Of a DNA stretch of 64,000 nucleotides, positions 26,128 through 35,115 are shown one piece after another (the first letter of the stretch is position 1; each line of letters starts with the position of its first letter). The stretch comes from Bog-473 sp963770645 (GTDB lineage: Bacteria; Actinomycetota; Acidimicrobiia; Acidimicrobiales; RAAP-2): contig CAVYQL010000003.1 in the NCBI GenBank assembly GCA_963770645.1, forward strand, positions 620,001 to 684,000. The letters run 5' to 3'. The notes beneath the pieces were generated by a model. That model was not told where the DNA came from, made no database searches, and was given only the letters and a program-made list of their open reading frames with translations. The translations under genes were made by a program, and so were the position numbers.

Positions 26128-26337
26128 ATGCTGGCTGAGATTTTCGGGGTCGATGGGATCGTTGTGGTCGCCGTCCTGGCGGTCCTTCTCTTCGGCGGTG
26201 CGGCCATTCCCAAGCTCGCGCGTAACCTTGGGTCGGCCAAGAATCAATTCGAGAAGGGTCTGGCGGAGGGAAAGCAGGCTTCAGCGCAAGACGGACCAGA
26301 GGTCGCGCCCGGTACCGTATCGACGTCGGCCGAGTAG
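26128..26337 (+). CDS. tatA: Sec-independent translocase component TatA
   Basis: 69 residues. One N-terminal helix (GIVVVAVLAVLLFGGAAIPK), the hinge FGGAAIPKLARNLG and an amphipathic helix (SAKNQFEKGLAEGKQA) with an acidic tail are the hallmarks of TatA/E, which forms the pore that exports folded proteins. The usual FG pair is present. GAAGGAG nine bases before the ATG sets the start. The Tat-signal ferritin-like protein encoded at 22151 is one local substrate candidate. No TatB or TatC is present in the window. Confidence 0.85.
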   Translation: MLAEIFGVDGIVVVAVLAVLLFGGAAIPKLARNLGSAKNQFEKGLAEGKQASAQDGPEVAPGTVSTSAE

Positions 26338-26423
26338 ATCGGCCACCATCGAGGCTCAGCCCAGGAGCCAGCGTCGAGCAGAGGCAAGAAGGTCCTACGC
26401 GAGGGCAGTGGCGAGGAGAATCG

Positions 26424-27158
26424 ATGGAGAAGCGGGACCCGGTCGGTTCGGTCCACGTTCCACACGAAAGCGCCTATCGGGTTGTGAGATGGATCGGAAG
26501 GATCCACGACGCGCATCCCTTCCTTGGGCCTTCCATCTTCACGGTCGCATCGGTGTACTTCCTGATCCAGATCATCGTGGCATGGGTCTTCGTCCCCAGC
26601 TACAGCCTGGTCTCGAATCCGATCAGCGATTTGGGCGAAACCAGTTGCGGCGGGTACGGCTCCCCGGCTATCTGCTCACCTCGTTCGTGGCTCATGAACT
26701 ACGCAGGATTCCTCCTACTCGGTCTCGTCATGATCGTCGGTTCGGCTCTGCTCTACCACGAGTTCACAGAGCGAGTCCCACGGGAGCGGCGGGCGGCGAT
26801 GTTTGGATTCGGTTTGATTGCACTGGGAGGCGTCGGTTCGATGCTCGTCGGTGTCTTCCCCGAGAACGAGAATGGGACGATGCACGTCATCGGCGCCTTT
26901 CTCGCGATCGCGATTGGCAATGTTGGGATCCTCCTACTTGGATCCGTGCTCACCCTGCCGGAGTCCATGCGGCGCTCCATGCTGCTGTTCAGCACCCTGG
27001 CGCTTGCCGCGCTGTTTTGCTTCGCTTCGCACCGGTCCTTTGGGATCGGTCGTGGAACCATGGAGCGGATCGCGGCGTATCCGGTGACGATCTGGTTGAT
27101 CACTTTCGGCCTGTATATCTGGCGATTCAATCCGAAGAGATCCAACCATTACACCTAG
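26424..27158 (+). CDS. DUF998 family membrane protein
   Basis: 244 residues with six or seven helices. The first extracytoplasmic loop reads YSLVSNPISDLGETSCGGYG, matching the S-x-x-x-N-x-x-S-D-L-G signature of DUF998; later MLVGVFPENENGTMHVIGAF (with FPENE..G..H) is also typical. Function is unknown; the conserved acidic and His residues at the outer face suggest metal or lipid chemistry. GAGGAGAATCG precedes the ATG. It follows the TatA gene with an 86-base gap on the same strand. Confidence 0.8.
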   Translation: MEKRDPVGSVHVPHESAYRVVRWIGRIHDAHPFLGPSIFTVASVYFLIQIIVAWVFVPSYSLVSNPISDLGETSCGGYGSPAICSPRSWLMNYAGFLLLGLVMIVGSALLYHEFTERVPRERRAAMFGFGLIALGGVGSMLVGVFPENENGTMHVIGAFLAIAIGNVGILLLGSVLTLPESMRRSMLLFSTLALAALFCFASHRSFGIGRGTMERIAAYPVTIWLITFGLYIWRFNPKRSNHYT

Positions 27159-27303
27159 CAAACACGAGGCCGTTAACTTTCGGACTCCCCGACCTGACCA
27201 GGCCAGAGGCAAGTTCTTTCTCTCCCCCAGGACAGAGCCCGTCTACGAAGACCTAACTCGCGCTTCGGAACGTCTCGAAACACGCGATGATCAGAAGAGA
27301 CAC

Positions 27304-27789
27304 TCAATCGCTGTTTGCTGGGTGTTGTGGAGCAATGAGGATCGGGCGTTGGGTATGCGACGCAAGCGCGTGCGAGACGCTGCCAAGCAAAGTGCTGCGT
27401 AGAGCGCCGCGACCTCGTTGACCGCATACGATCAAGCGTGCTGAGAGGTGGTCCGCGGCCTCCAAGATGGCCTTGGGTATCCCCTCGAAGGACTCCTTTA
27501 TCATCGGTGAGGCCTTATAGCCGTGCTCATTCGCTCGGAGCGCTCCCTCTTCCGCCACTGACCTTGCATACGCCTCTTCTTCCGTATCCAAGTCGGCGCC
27601 CCCCGTCGTTACGCCCGCCGCGAAGGCACCGGCGAGAGCCAAACGCGTTGCGACGGTCTCCCAGACCGTGAGCACAACAGCGTCCACCGGTCGGTTGATC
27701 AGGTCCGCCACGGCTCTCATCGCCTCGCGCGATCCGTCAGACCCGTCGAAGCAGAACAGAACGGGACCGTCCCGGCTCCCTCCCGTCAT
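27304..27789 (-). CDS. Universal stress protein (UspA family)
   Basis: 161 residues, one Usp domain. The N-terminal strand VLFCFDGSDGSREAMRAVAD carries the D-G-S nucleotide-binding loop, and the C-terminal part carries the ATP motif GQRGRGALRSTLLGSVSHAL followed by RPILIAP. These are the residues used by ATP-binding Usp proteins in stress and dormancy responses. ATG at 27789 (MTGGSRDGPVL) is chosen because GAGGAAGGG lies upstream; an in-frame start at 27846 adds an unconserved leader. Confidence 0.88.
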   Translation of the reverse strand: MTGGSRDGPVLFCFDGSDGSREAMRAVADLINRPVDAVVLTVWETVATRLALAGAFAAGVTTGGADLDTEEEAYARSVAEEGALRANEHGYKASPMIKESFEGIPKAILEAADHLSARLIVCGQRGRGALRSTLLGSVSHALASHTQRPILIAPQHPANSD

Positions 27790-27893
27790 GACATGTGTCC
27801 CTTCCTCTTTGTGTGGTCTCGGATGTCTCCGAGGACAACAATCCAAGGTCTCCCGGCCGCTCCGTCCGTCATCACGACGCGCTCCTCGTTCGC

Positions 27894-28325
27894 CTACTCG
27901 CCGATTCCATAGAGAAAATCATCGAGGGCTTTCCAGCTGTCCTCAGTAATCTGCCCCTCGCCAGCGTGCGAGGCAACGACTACGGCGACCCCGTCCGGGT
28001 CGCGGCCAACCACGGCAGTCCACTCGGCGTGATCACGCCGGCTGATAAGGAGTCTTCGGGAATCCAAGTCGCTTGCGATCCGTTCCAGTTGATCGCCTGT
28101 CTCCACTTCCAACATGAAGGCTCGCAAACCGATATGACCAGCTCCCCCGACAACACTGTTCCCGAGCGCTCGCAACACGATGACCTGAGGTCGGTCGCCC
28201 CCGGGGGCACTCACCGCAGCCAATTGGTCCTCCTGGGAGAGCAACGTAAAGCCAAGAACCTCACGATAGAAGTCAATCGATCGCTCGAGATCGGCCACGT
28301 TCATGAGCACACCCTGAAAGATCAT
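27894..28325 (-). CDS. VOC-family (glyoxalase-like) protein 1
   Basis: 143 residues, two beta-alpha-beta-beta-beta halves. It starts GVLMNVADLERSIDFYREVLGF, the standard VOC opening, and ends TAVVGRDPDGVAVVVASH, where the metal-site Glu of glyoxalase I is not evident. The middle contains GGAGHIGLRAFMLEVETGD. VOC proteins act as lyases, dioxygenases or antibiotic-binding proteins; none of these can be chosen. One of three VOC genes in 8.4 kb (others at 32896 and 35817). Confidence 0.8.
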   Translation of the reverse strand: MIFQGVLMNVADLERSIDFYREVLGFTLLSQEDQLAAVSAPGGDRPQVIVLRALGNSVVGGAGHIGLRAFMLEVETGDQLERIASDLDSRRLLISRRDHAEWTAVVGRDPDGVAVVVASHAGEGQITEDSWKALDDFLYGIGE

Positions 28326-28476
28326 CTGCGCTCCAAGTCTTCAGTAGGGCGAGGCAGCACGCGACTCCCCCCGTGTACCCGAACTGCACCCACCATCTAG
28401 AGCTGCCCAGACCGGCCGGTTCACGAGTCAACCGTATGTAAGGGGCGTTCGTCAACGGCGCGGCATGCGGCTTCGG

Positions 28477-29424
28477 TTACAAGCCAGAGACGAGCTCGGC
28501 CACGATCTCTGCTGCGGGCTGTGGCTTCCTGGCGAGTGCGACACTCTGTCCGGCCCACTGTGAGAGCGCTTCGATAGCACCGGTCGTACCCACCATCGGC
28601 GGTGCCCCCTCGTACCGGACGATGGCTTCGCCCGAAGCGAGGTGCGCGATGACGCCCTCTCCCGGTCGGCTCCCCAGTGGGGGCCGGCCTGCGGCCTCCC
28701 ACATCTCGGCCGTGGAGTTGCGGAGGGCGCGGTGGGGCGAATCGGGCCAGCCGACGTCGTACAGGTTGGCGTACCACTGCGCATCGGTCTCGGCCGCGTT
28801 GATCAGACGCTGGCGATACTGCTCGTGGATGGGCATCTCCTGGGCCAACAGAAATCGGGTACCCAGCCAGGCCGCTTGTGCGCCCAGCGCGAGCACTGCG
28901 GCCACGCCGCGGGCGTCCCCGATCCCGCCGGCCGCGATCACCGGCACGGGCGCCACCGCGTCCACGACGGCAGGGACCAACGGAAGTGTCGCAATCTGAC
29001 TCCCCACGTGTCCGCCGGCCTCCCAACCCTGCGCCACGATGACATCGACTCCGCTCGCGACCGCCCGCCGCGCCTCTTCGGCGCTGCCGACCGTGTGCAA
29101 AACGATTCCACCCGCGTCGTGGACCTGCTCGACGTACCCGGCGGGATCCCCCAAAAACAGCGACACGATCCGCAATCCGGCGTCAAGCGCCTCGTCGAGG
29201 CGAGGGTGCTGATCGGAGGTCAGAACCAGATTGCCCCCAAAGGGACGATCGGTGAGTGCCGCTGTCTCACGAACCGGGTCTGCAGCGGGAGTGGACCATG
29301 TCAGCGTCAACATGCCGAGCGCGCCGGCGTTCGCGACCGCGGCGGCCAGTTCGGGCACAGCCACCATCGGCGCCAGGACGATTGGCTGATCGATCCCGAG
29401 CAACTCACAGACCGGCGTTCGCAC
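28477..29424 (-). CDS. Nitronate monooxygenase family, FMN-dependent
   Basis: 315 residues forming a TIM barrel of the 2-nitropropane dioxygenase group, which oxidises alkyl nitronates with O2 and FMN. Seen: LLGIDQPIVLAPM (N-terminal FMN contacts), GGNLVLTSDQHPRLDEAL, VIVAQGWEAGGHVG (the AQGxEAGGH signature) and VIAAGGIGDARGVAAVLALG (phosphate-binding). GTG start with AGGTAGG upstream. The same fold includes enoyl-ACP reductase FabK, so the exact reaction remains open. Confidence 0.85.
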   Translation of the reverse strand: MRTPVCELLGIDQPIVLAPMVAVPELAAAVANAGALGMLTLTWSTPAADPVRETAALTDRPFGGNLVLTSDQHPRLDEALDAGLRIVSLFLGDPAGYVEQVHDAGGIVLHTVGSAEEARRAVASGVDVIVAQGWEAGGHVGSQIATLPLVPAVVDAVAPVPVIAAGGIGDARGVAAVLALGAQAAWLGTRFLLAQEMPIHEQYRQRLINAAETDAQWYANLYDVGWPDSPHRALRNSTAEMWEAAGRPPLGSRPGEGVIAHLASGEAIVRYEGAPPMVGTTGAIEALSQWAGQSVALARKPQPAAEIVAELVSGL

Positions 29425-29509
29425 TCAGACCACCTACCTTTCCCGCTCGCAGCGCCTGCAACCAGCCGCTACGTGGACTCGACCCTCCGGCCAGCGCGAG
29501 CAGATTCAG

Positions 29510-30112
29510 CTACGACTCATACGAGGTCGGCGTCGACTGAGGAGCCCGCTTGTTCCATCCATGAAAGCTCGAGAAGTCGCCTGCTGCCCAGGCCTCTCGC
29601 AGCCCCGGCTTGCTCAGGTCCCAGTCAGGACGGATCTCGCTCGACGCGGCGCACAGATCGCGCCACAAGTCGTAGAAGGACGGTCGTCCCCAGAACCAGT
29701 AGCCGTTGTAGACACGGTGAATCACCAGTCCCGGCTTGAGCACCAGCGTGTGGGGGATCATCGGGTCGTGTTCGGGGTCGGTGTACTCCTGAATCTCGAG
29801 GTCCTTTTGAATCGTCCGACCGGGATCGGAGAGGAAGGGCCACTGGGCGCCGACTGAGGCACGGAACTCTTGCGTCGAGTGGTGGTCGTCCGTCGAGATC
29901 GTGACGATCTGGGTGTACGCGACGGCGATCTTCGGATAGTTCGCAGCGAGCTCTAGGTGCTGCTGGTGCTCCTTCGGACAGTAATTGCCCCGCGCCAGCG
30001 TGAGGACCAGCGGGTCGTCGCCTTGGAGCTCACTGAGCTTGCGGACCGTGTTGGTGTGATCCGGTAGGGCGTAGTCGGGGAAGGTGCCGCCGGGTCTGAT
30101 GTCGGATCGCAT
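29510..30112 (-). CDS. Peroxiredoxin-like (AhpC/TSA, redoxin) protein
   Basis: 200 residues. The redoxin fold opens with GGTFPDYALPDHTNTVRKLS, and the candidate peroxidatic Cys sits in LTLARGNYCPKEHQQHLEL, preceded by N-Y instead of the usual P-V-C. VAYTQIVTISTDDHH and WPFLSDPGRTIQKDLEIQEY follow, then PHTLVLKPGLVIHRVYNGYW. The single Cys suggests a 1-Cys mechanism, or a scaffold role if inactive. It is 35 bases downstream of... that is, transcribed after, the cupin gene on the same strand, so the two probably share a transcript. Confidence 0.75.
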   Translation of the reverse strand: MRSDIRPGGTFPDYALPDHTNTVRKLSELQGDDPLVLTLARGNYCPKEHQQHLELAANYPKIAVAYTQIVTISTDDHHSTQEFRASVGAQWPFLSDPGRTIQKDLEIQEYTDPEHDPMIPHTLVLKPGLVIHRVYNGYWFWGRPSFYDLWRDLCAASSEIRPDWDLSKPGLREAWAAGDFSSFHGWNKRAPQSTPTSYES

Positions 30113-30147
30113 TGATCACACCGTCTTTCGTTTCCTGTAGGAGATTC

Positions 30148-30567
30148 CTACGTGTTCCGCGGGTCGTGGGTCGGGTCGAGGTATTCGAGACCAAGCGGCC
30201 CGATGGCCGACACCTGGGTGACGTACGCACCGGACTTCGCCCAGTGGAAATGAGGGGTACCGCCGGGCAGCACGACGACCGCTCCTGGCGGGTACGCCTG
30301 CAGTAGTGCCTCGTCGAATTGGTCCCCCAGCCCGATGTAGAAGACACCGGAGATGACCGTGTAGACACGGTCTTCGGGATGCCGGTGTGGCATCAGCTTG
30401 ACGCCCGAGGGCACCATGACCCTGATGACGTAGGGCCCCGGTTCGGACGGCTCGCCGACGACGATTGCCAGGCGCGCCGACGGCGGGAACGCAGGGAACG
30501 GCTTCCAGTCGATGTCCTCGGGCAGGACCGACCTGAAGATGTCCTGGTCCAGTTGGTGGATCCCCAT
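30148..30567 (-). CDS. Cupin-domain protein
   Basis: ~139 residues. The cupin motif 1 is visible as MPHRHPEDRVYTVISG (two His plus acidic residue), preceded by RVMVPSGVK, and motif 2 as GTPHFHWAKSG with its His. All metal ligands are plausible, so it is likely a small metal-dependent cupin (dioxygenase, isomerase or sensor). The start is placed at ATG 30567 because GGGAGG lies ten bases upstream; a longer frame reaches 30651. Likely the first gene of a two-gene unit with the peroxiredoxin-like gene. Confidence 0.75.
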   Translation of the reverse strand: MGIHQLDQDIFRSVLPEDIDWKPFPAFPPSARLAIVVGEPSEPGPYVIRVMVPSGVKLMPHRHPEDRVYTVISGVFYIGLGDQFDEALLQAYPPGAVVVLPGGTPHFHWAKSGAYVTQVSAIGPLGLEYLDPTHDPRNT

Positions 30568-30838
30568 GGTCGGTGGACCTCCCAATTCGGCTCGGCCGTG
30601 ACGCAACGCCGCCACAGCTCGAAAGTGTGACTCCTGGCGCACTTCGCTCACCCGGTCCGGGTAACCAGCGTGCCCCGCGAACTCTAGCGTGGCGCGCCGC
30701 GCACTGTGCCAGTCACGCAGCAGAGCGCGGCTGGTCGACTACGTCGACGCGCACCTCCGCTTCTCGGTGCACGTCTTTCAGGCTAGGTACGCTGACCCCG
30801 GGTACCGATCCCGCAGAGGCACGGGCAAAGGAGCTCGC

Positions 30839-32770
30839 ATGAGCACGACCCCTATCAGCGACTATGCACTCCTTTCGGATCGGCACAGCGCCGCGCTGGC
30901 GAGCCGAGACGGGTCGATTGACTGGTTGTGCTTTCCACGTTTCGACAGCCCCTCGATCTTTGGCCGGCTCCTCGGTGACGAAGCTGGCCACTGGTCGATC
31001 CGGGACTCGAGCGCCACACAAGTGACTCGCCGCTATCTGGACCGCACCATGGTGTTGGAGACCACCTTCCACACGCCGACGGGCGCGGTCGCGATCACCG
31101 ACGCCCTGGCCATGGGTGACGGGAACCGGGGGCATCAGCTCGGGAGAGATGCGCCGCATCTTCTGCTGCGGCGTGCAACGTGCCTGGAAGGAGAGGTCGA
31201 CTTGGACCTGGAGTACGTCCCACGCCCAGAGTACGGGCTCGTCCATCCCCTGCTCGACGACGTCGACGGTGGACTCACTGCAATCGGGGGCGCGGATGTT
31301 CTAGTTCTCTCTGCCCCAATGCCCCTGACCCTCGACGAGTCGTCCGCCTCGGGCCAACTCCACCTCCGCCGGGGCGAGAGCGCCGGCTTCGCCCTGCATC
31401 ACAGGAAGCGAGCGGAGACGGGCTCGGCCAAGGTCTGGAGCCAATCCGAGATAGGTGCACGGCTCGAAGACACCGTGTCGGCGTGGGAGTCGTGGTCGGA
31501 ACTCCATCAGGCCTACGAGGGCCCGTGGCGGGACCTGGTGCACCACAGCGGAAGGGTGCTCCAGTCACTCTCCTTTGCTCCCACCGGTGCGATCTGCGCG
31601 GCGGCGACCACGTCGCTGCCGGAGGCGGTGGGCGGCGCCCGAAACTGGGACTACCGCTACTCCTGGGTCCGGGACGCTTCCTTCACGATCGAGGCCCTGT
31701 GGGTGGCGGCTTGCCCCGACGAAGCCAATGAGTTCTTCGACTATGTGACCACCTCAGCGGCCGGCTCGCTCGACCGAGGCGGCGACCTGCAGATCATGTT
31801 CGGCATCGGCGGCGAACGGGACCTGACCGAGAGGGAGCTGCCGCGCCTAGAGGGTTGGCGGCACTCTGCCCCTGTTCGGGTCGGCAACGGTGCCTGGAAC
31901 CAGCGCCAGCTCGACGTCTACGGCGAATTGCTCAGCGCCGTGTACCGCCTCTCGGATCATGTCTTCGACAACGCCTCCCGAGTCGGGCCAATGGCCTCCC
32001 CTGACAAGTGGGGTGCGCCGCCCGATCTGGCACCAGCCACACGACGGTTCTTCGTCCAACTGGCGGAGACCGCCGCCCGCCGCTGGCGGGAAAAAGATCA
32101 AGGGGTCTGGGAGGTTCGGGGCGAGCCCCGCGACTTCTTGTACTCCAAACTGATGTGCTGGCTGGCCCTCGACCGGGCGGTTGCCTTAGCCGATCATCTC
32201 GACGCCTCAAACCGAGTCGAGGATTGGAAGCTGACCCAGGCCAAGATCCGTGAGGCAATCCTGACCAGAGGCTGGAGCGACCGAGCCAAGTCCTTCACCC
32301 AATCCTTCGGCTCAGATGAGCTCGACGCTTCCAGTCTGATGCTGCCATTGGTTGGGTTCCTTCCGGCCGACGAGCCCAGAGTGCTGGCCACGATCAACGC
32401 GACCGAAGAACGTCTTACCGATCAGCGAGGACTTGTGTACCGCTACCGGTCCCACGACGGGCTCGAGGGCGAAGAAGGCACGTTCCTTCTGTGCACCTTC
32501 TGGCTGGCCCAAGCCCTGGCTAGGGCCAGCCAGCCGGCTCGGGCCCGCACCGTCTTCGAACGAGCGGCGGCCTTCGTCAACGACGTCGGCTTGCTCGCCG
32601 AAGAGGTCGATCCCGTCGGCGGGGAGCTGCTGGGCAACTTCCCCCAGGCCTTCAGCCACATCGGGCTCGTCAACGCGGCCTGGGCCATCTCTGAGGCCGA
32701 ACTCCGCGAGAGGTCGACTGCTGCAGTTGCCGCGGGCACGGCGGGTTCGACTGACCGAACCCCTTCTTGA
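30839..32770 (+). CDS. Glycoside hydrolase family 15 protein (glucoamylase/trehalase-like)
   Basis: 643 residues. The N-terminal beta-sandwich begins ISDYALLSDRHSAALASRDG then SIDWLCFPRFDSPSIF, and the (alpha/alpha)6 barrel carries GGARNWDYRYSWVRDASFTI near residue 265 and GLLAEEVDPVGGELLGNFP near residue 585, where EE holds the catalytic base of this branch. The family hydrolyses trehalose or alpha-1,4-glucans from the non-reducing end; actinobacterial homologues are often trehalases. AAAGGAG precedes the ATG. No trehalose-synthesis gene lies nearby. Confidence 0.88.
   Translation: MSTTPISDYALLSDRHSAALASRDGSIDWLCFPRFDSPSIFGRLLGDEAGHWSIRDSSATQVTRRYLDRTMVLETTFHTPTGAVAITDALAMGDGNRGHQLGRDAPHLLLRRATCLEGEVDLDLEYVPRPEYGLVHPLLDDVDGGLTAIGGADVLVLSAPMPLTLDESSASGQLHLRRGESAGFALHHRKRAETGSAKVWSQSEIGARLEDTVSAWESWSELHQAYEGPWRDLVHHSGRVLQSLSFAPTGAICAAATTSLPEAVGGARNWDYRYSWVRDASFTIEALWVAACPDEANEFFDYVTTSAAGSLDRGGDLQIMFGIGGERDLTERELPRLEGWRHSAPVRVGNGAWNQRQLDVYGELLSAVYRLSDHVFDNASRVGPMASPDKWGAPPDLAPATRRFFVQLAETAARRWREKDQGVWEVRGEPRDFLYSKLMCWLALDRAVALADHLDASNRVEDWKLTQAKIREAILTRGWSDRAKSFTQSFGSDELDASSLMLPLVGFLPADEPRVLATINATEERLTDQRGLVYRYRSHDGLEGEEGTFLLCTFWLAQALARASQPARARTVFERAAAFVNDVGLLAEEVDPVGGELLGNFPQAFSHIGLVNAAWAISEAELRERSTAAVAAGTAGSTDRTPS
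32743..32762 (+). terminator. Hairpin across the end of the GH15 gene
   Basis: GGGTTCG, a six-base loop, then CGAACCC: a perfect seven-pair stem followed by CTTCTTG. It lies in the last coding triplets before the stop at 32768-32770. It could be a weak terminator or chance; no T-tract follows. Confidence 0.3.
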
Positions 32771-32895
32771 TGGCGGCACCATGAATCAGACACTGGGCCT
32801 GGACTTCGACGATGTGCGGCGCGAAGGTGTTGACGGACTGGCTCCCGTAGGCGGACGGCAGTGGCCATCAACCCCGACGGAGAGGAATTGCGGTC

Positions 32896-33339
32896 GTGGA
32901 CATGAAGCTCGAAGTCGTCGTGGTGCCGGTGTCCGATGTGGATCGGGCCAAGGGCTTCTATGGGTCGCTGGGGTGGCGCCTGGACGCCGATTTCCCCGGT
33001 GACGGCGGCTTCCGGGTCGTGCAGCTGACGCCGCCAGGCTCGGCGTGCTCGATCATCTTCGGCAGCGGGATCACCTCGGCCGTTCCGGGCTCGGCTGAAG
33101 GTCTCCAGCTCGTCGTCACCGATATCGAGGCGGCCCGGGCCGAGCTGGTCGACCGTGGTGTCGAGGTCAGCGAGGTGTTCCACGACACCGGTGGCGTGTT
33201 CCACCACGCCGGCACGGAGGCACGCGCCGAGGGCCCGGCTCCGGAGCGCAAGACCTACGGCTCCTACGTCTCGTTCAGCGATCCGGACGGTAACGGCTGG
33301 TTTGTTCAAGAAGTGACGACGCGCCTTCCGGGGCGGTAA
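32896..33339 (+). CDS. VOC-family (glyoxalase-like) protein 2
   Basis: 147 residues. VVVPVSDVDRAKGFYGSLGW is the standard VOC first strand-helix, then FRVVQLTPPGSACSIIFGSG, and the C-terminal half ends YVSFSDPDGNGWFVQEVTTR with the metal-site Glu (QEV) present. Similar proteins are annotated as glyoxalase or bleomycin-resistance-like. GTG start with GAGAGGAATT upstream. It leads a cluster with a small protein and a flavoprotein disulfide reductase, so a detoxification role is plausible but inferred. Confidence 0.82.
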   Translation: MDMKLEVVVVPVSDVDRAKGFYGSLGWRLDADFPGDGGFRVVQLTPPGSACSIIFGSGITSAVPGSAEGLQLVVTDIEAARAELVDRGVEVSEVFHDTGGVFHHAGTEARAEGPAPERKTYGSYVSFSDPDGNGWFVQEVTTRLPGR

Positions 33340-33397
33340 CCGTGCCGCGAGCTGATGCTCGCCGGATCGGACGCTCTCCATCAACAGGAGGTATTCC

Positions 33398-33583
33398 ATG
33401 CCAGCCACCTACAATTCGGTCACCGACTTGGCCGCCGCTCTCCGCCGGGCGGAGGAGGCTCACGGCCGGCACGAAAAGGAGATCGGGCATCCCGACGCGG
33501 ACTGGCCGGATTGGTACGCGCAGTACATGATCGACGAGCAGACCGGTGTCTCCGGTCAGACCAGCGCCGGAGGGGGCACATGA
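33398..33583 (+). CDS. Small conserved-type protein preceding flavoprotein
   Basis: 61 residues: DLAAALRRAEEAHGRHEKEI then GHPDADWPDWYAQYMIDEQ. A helical, His/Trp/Tyr-rich small soluble protein; I associate this pattern with short actinobacterial proteins of unknown function. A strong AGGAGG precedes the ATG. Its stop overlaps the flavoprotein start (ATGA), so the two are coupled, suggesting a dedicated partner or subunit. Confidence 0.7.
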   Translation: MPATYNSVTDLAAALRRAEEAHGRHEKEIGHPDADWPDWYAQYMIDEQTGVSGQTSAGGGT

Positions 33584-34932
33584 GCAGCTACGACGTCATC
33601 GTCTTGGGCGCGGGCTCGCCGGGCGAGCACTGCGCAGGCGAGTTGGCCGACGGTGGATTGCGGGTCGCGGTCGTCGAGCGCCAGCTCGTCGGAGGCGAGT
33701 GCTCCTACTGGGCGTGCATCCCCTCCAAGACGCTGTTGCGGCCCGGGGAGGCGGCGCAGGAGGCACGCGACGCGGCGGCGCCAGCGCAAGTCGATGTTGA
33801 CGCAGCTCTGGCATATCGCGATTTCATGGTCTCGAACTACTCCGATGCCGACCAGGTGAAGTGGCTGGCAGACAAAGGTATCGACCTGCTGCGTGGCACC
33901 GGCCGGCTGGCCGGGCCGGGTGTCGTCGAGGTGGATGGTGTGCCCCATACCGCGCCACACATTGTCGTGGCGACCGGCTCGGATCCGGTCGTGCCACCCG
34001 TCCCGGGCCTGGCCGACTTGGACGGTGTCTGGAGCAACCGCGAGGTAACCGGTATGAAGGCCGTCCCACAGCGGCTTCTGATACTGGGTGGTGGGCCGGT
34101 CGGGGCCGAGATGGCACAGGCCGTGCGCCGTCTGGGCGGCGAGGTGGCTCTGGTCGAAGCGGCAGGACGTTTGCTCGCCCATGAGCCCGCGCCGCTGGGC
34201 GAGGCGCTGGGTGAGGTGCTGCGCGGTGACGGAGTCGAACTGATGTTGGGCGTACAGGCGACGTCGGCCCGACGCGAAGGCGAGGACTATGTGCTGGGAC
34301 TCAGTGACGGCCGCGAGGTACGAGGCGATCACCTGCTCGTCGCCACCGGCAGGCGCCCCCGCGTAGATGGGATCGGCCTCGAGACGGTCGGCGTCCATGC
34401 AGACAAGCACGGCATCCCAGTCGATGCGTCCTTGAAAGTCGGCGAAGGTCTGTGGGCCGTTGGCGACGTCACCGGCGTCAGATTGCTGACCCACGTGGGG
34501 AAATACCAGGGCGAGGTCGTTGCCGCCAACATTCTCGGCGAACCGCGCCAGGCCAGCTACGAGGCCATTCCCGACGTGGTGTACACAGACCCCCAAGCGG
34601 CGTCGGTCGGCGTCTCCGAGGCCGCGTTCAGCGCCACGACTCCGCTCTCCGAGGTGGCGAAAACTGCGACCTACAACCACGCCTACGCACAATCGAACGG
34701 CTTTCTGACCCTCCTCAGCGACGGCGACCTCTTGGCTGGCGCCTACGCCTTGGGACCCGAGGCCGGCGAGTGGTTGCAACAAGCAACACTGGCGATCCGG
34801 GCGAAGGTGCCACTCGATGTGCTGCGCGACACCATCCAGCCGTTCCCCACCTTCTCGGAGATTTATGTCGCCACCCTGAAAGAGCTCCACAAGCGGATCG
34901 GGGCGGCGCGCCGGCCGGCGAGGGCGGGATAG
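33580..34932 (+). CDS. Flavoprotein disulfide reductase (Lpd/MerA-like)
   Basis: 450 residues. FAD-binding DVIVLGAGSPGEHCAGELA, redox pair GGECSYWACIPSKTL (CxxxxC, residues ~41-46), NAD(P) motif LLILGGGPVGAEMAQAVRRL, second FAD motif GLWAVGDVTGVRLLTHVGKY, and the dimerisation domain with YTDPQAASVGVSEAA. The C-terminal base region reads IQPFPTFSEIY: the usual His of HPT is Phe, so it is not a typical dihydrolipoamide dehydrogenase or glutathione reductase. Probably reduces quinones, a low-molecular-weight disulfide or an unknown partner, perhaps the coupled small protein. Confidence 0.85.
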   Translation: MSSYDVIVLGAGSPGEHCAGELADGGLRVAVVERQLVGGECSYWACIPSKTLLRPGEAAQEARDAAAPAQVDVDAALAYRDFMVSNYSDADQVKWLADKGIDLLRGTGRLAGPGVVEVDGVPHTAPHIVVATGSDPVVPPVPGLADLDGVWSNREVTGMKAVPQRLLILGGGPVGAEMAQAVRRLGGEVALVEAAGRLLAHEPAPLGEALGEVLRGDGVELMLGVQATSARREGEDYVLGLSDGREVRGDHLLVATGRRPRVDGIGLETVGVHADKHGIPVDASLKVGEGLWAVGDVTGVRLLTHVGKYQGEVVAANILGEPRQASYEAIPDVVYTDPQAASVGVSEAAFSATTPLSEVAKTATYNHAYAQSNGFLTLLSDGDLLAGAYALGPEAGEWLQQATLAIRAKVPLDVLRDTIQPFPTFSEIYVATLKELHKRIGAARRPARAG

Positions 34933-35115
34933 CCACTGGGCATTCGGAGCCGGGCCGGGAAGCCCCCACATCAGGAGACCTGAACATTCGAGCGGCCACT
35001 GACGTTGACTCGTGCTCGCGAACCCTGTTGCCCACTGCTGTGGGTCCGCCCGTTTCTCTGTGGTGGAGGCGGCGTCGCCCTCTTCGGTGGTCCCTCGCAA
35101 CTTGACGCGCCAACC

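Noticed and set aside
33556..35100. 514-codon minus-strand frame opposite the disulfide reductase
   Set aside because: The plus-strand gene has all FAD, NAD and redox motifs; the antisense frame has none.
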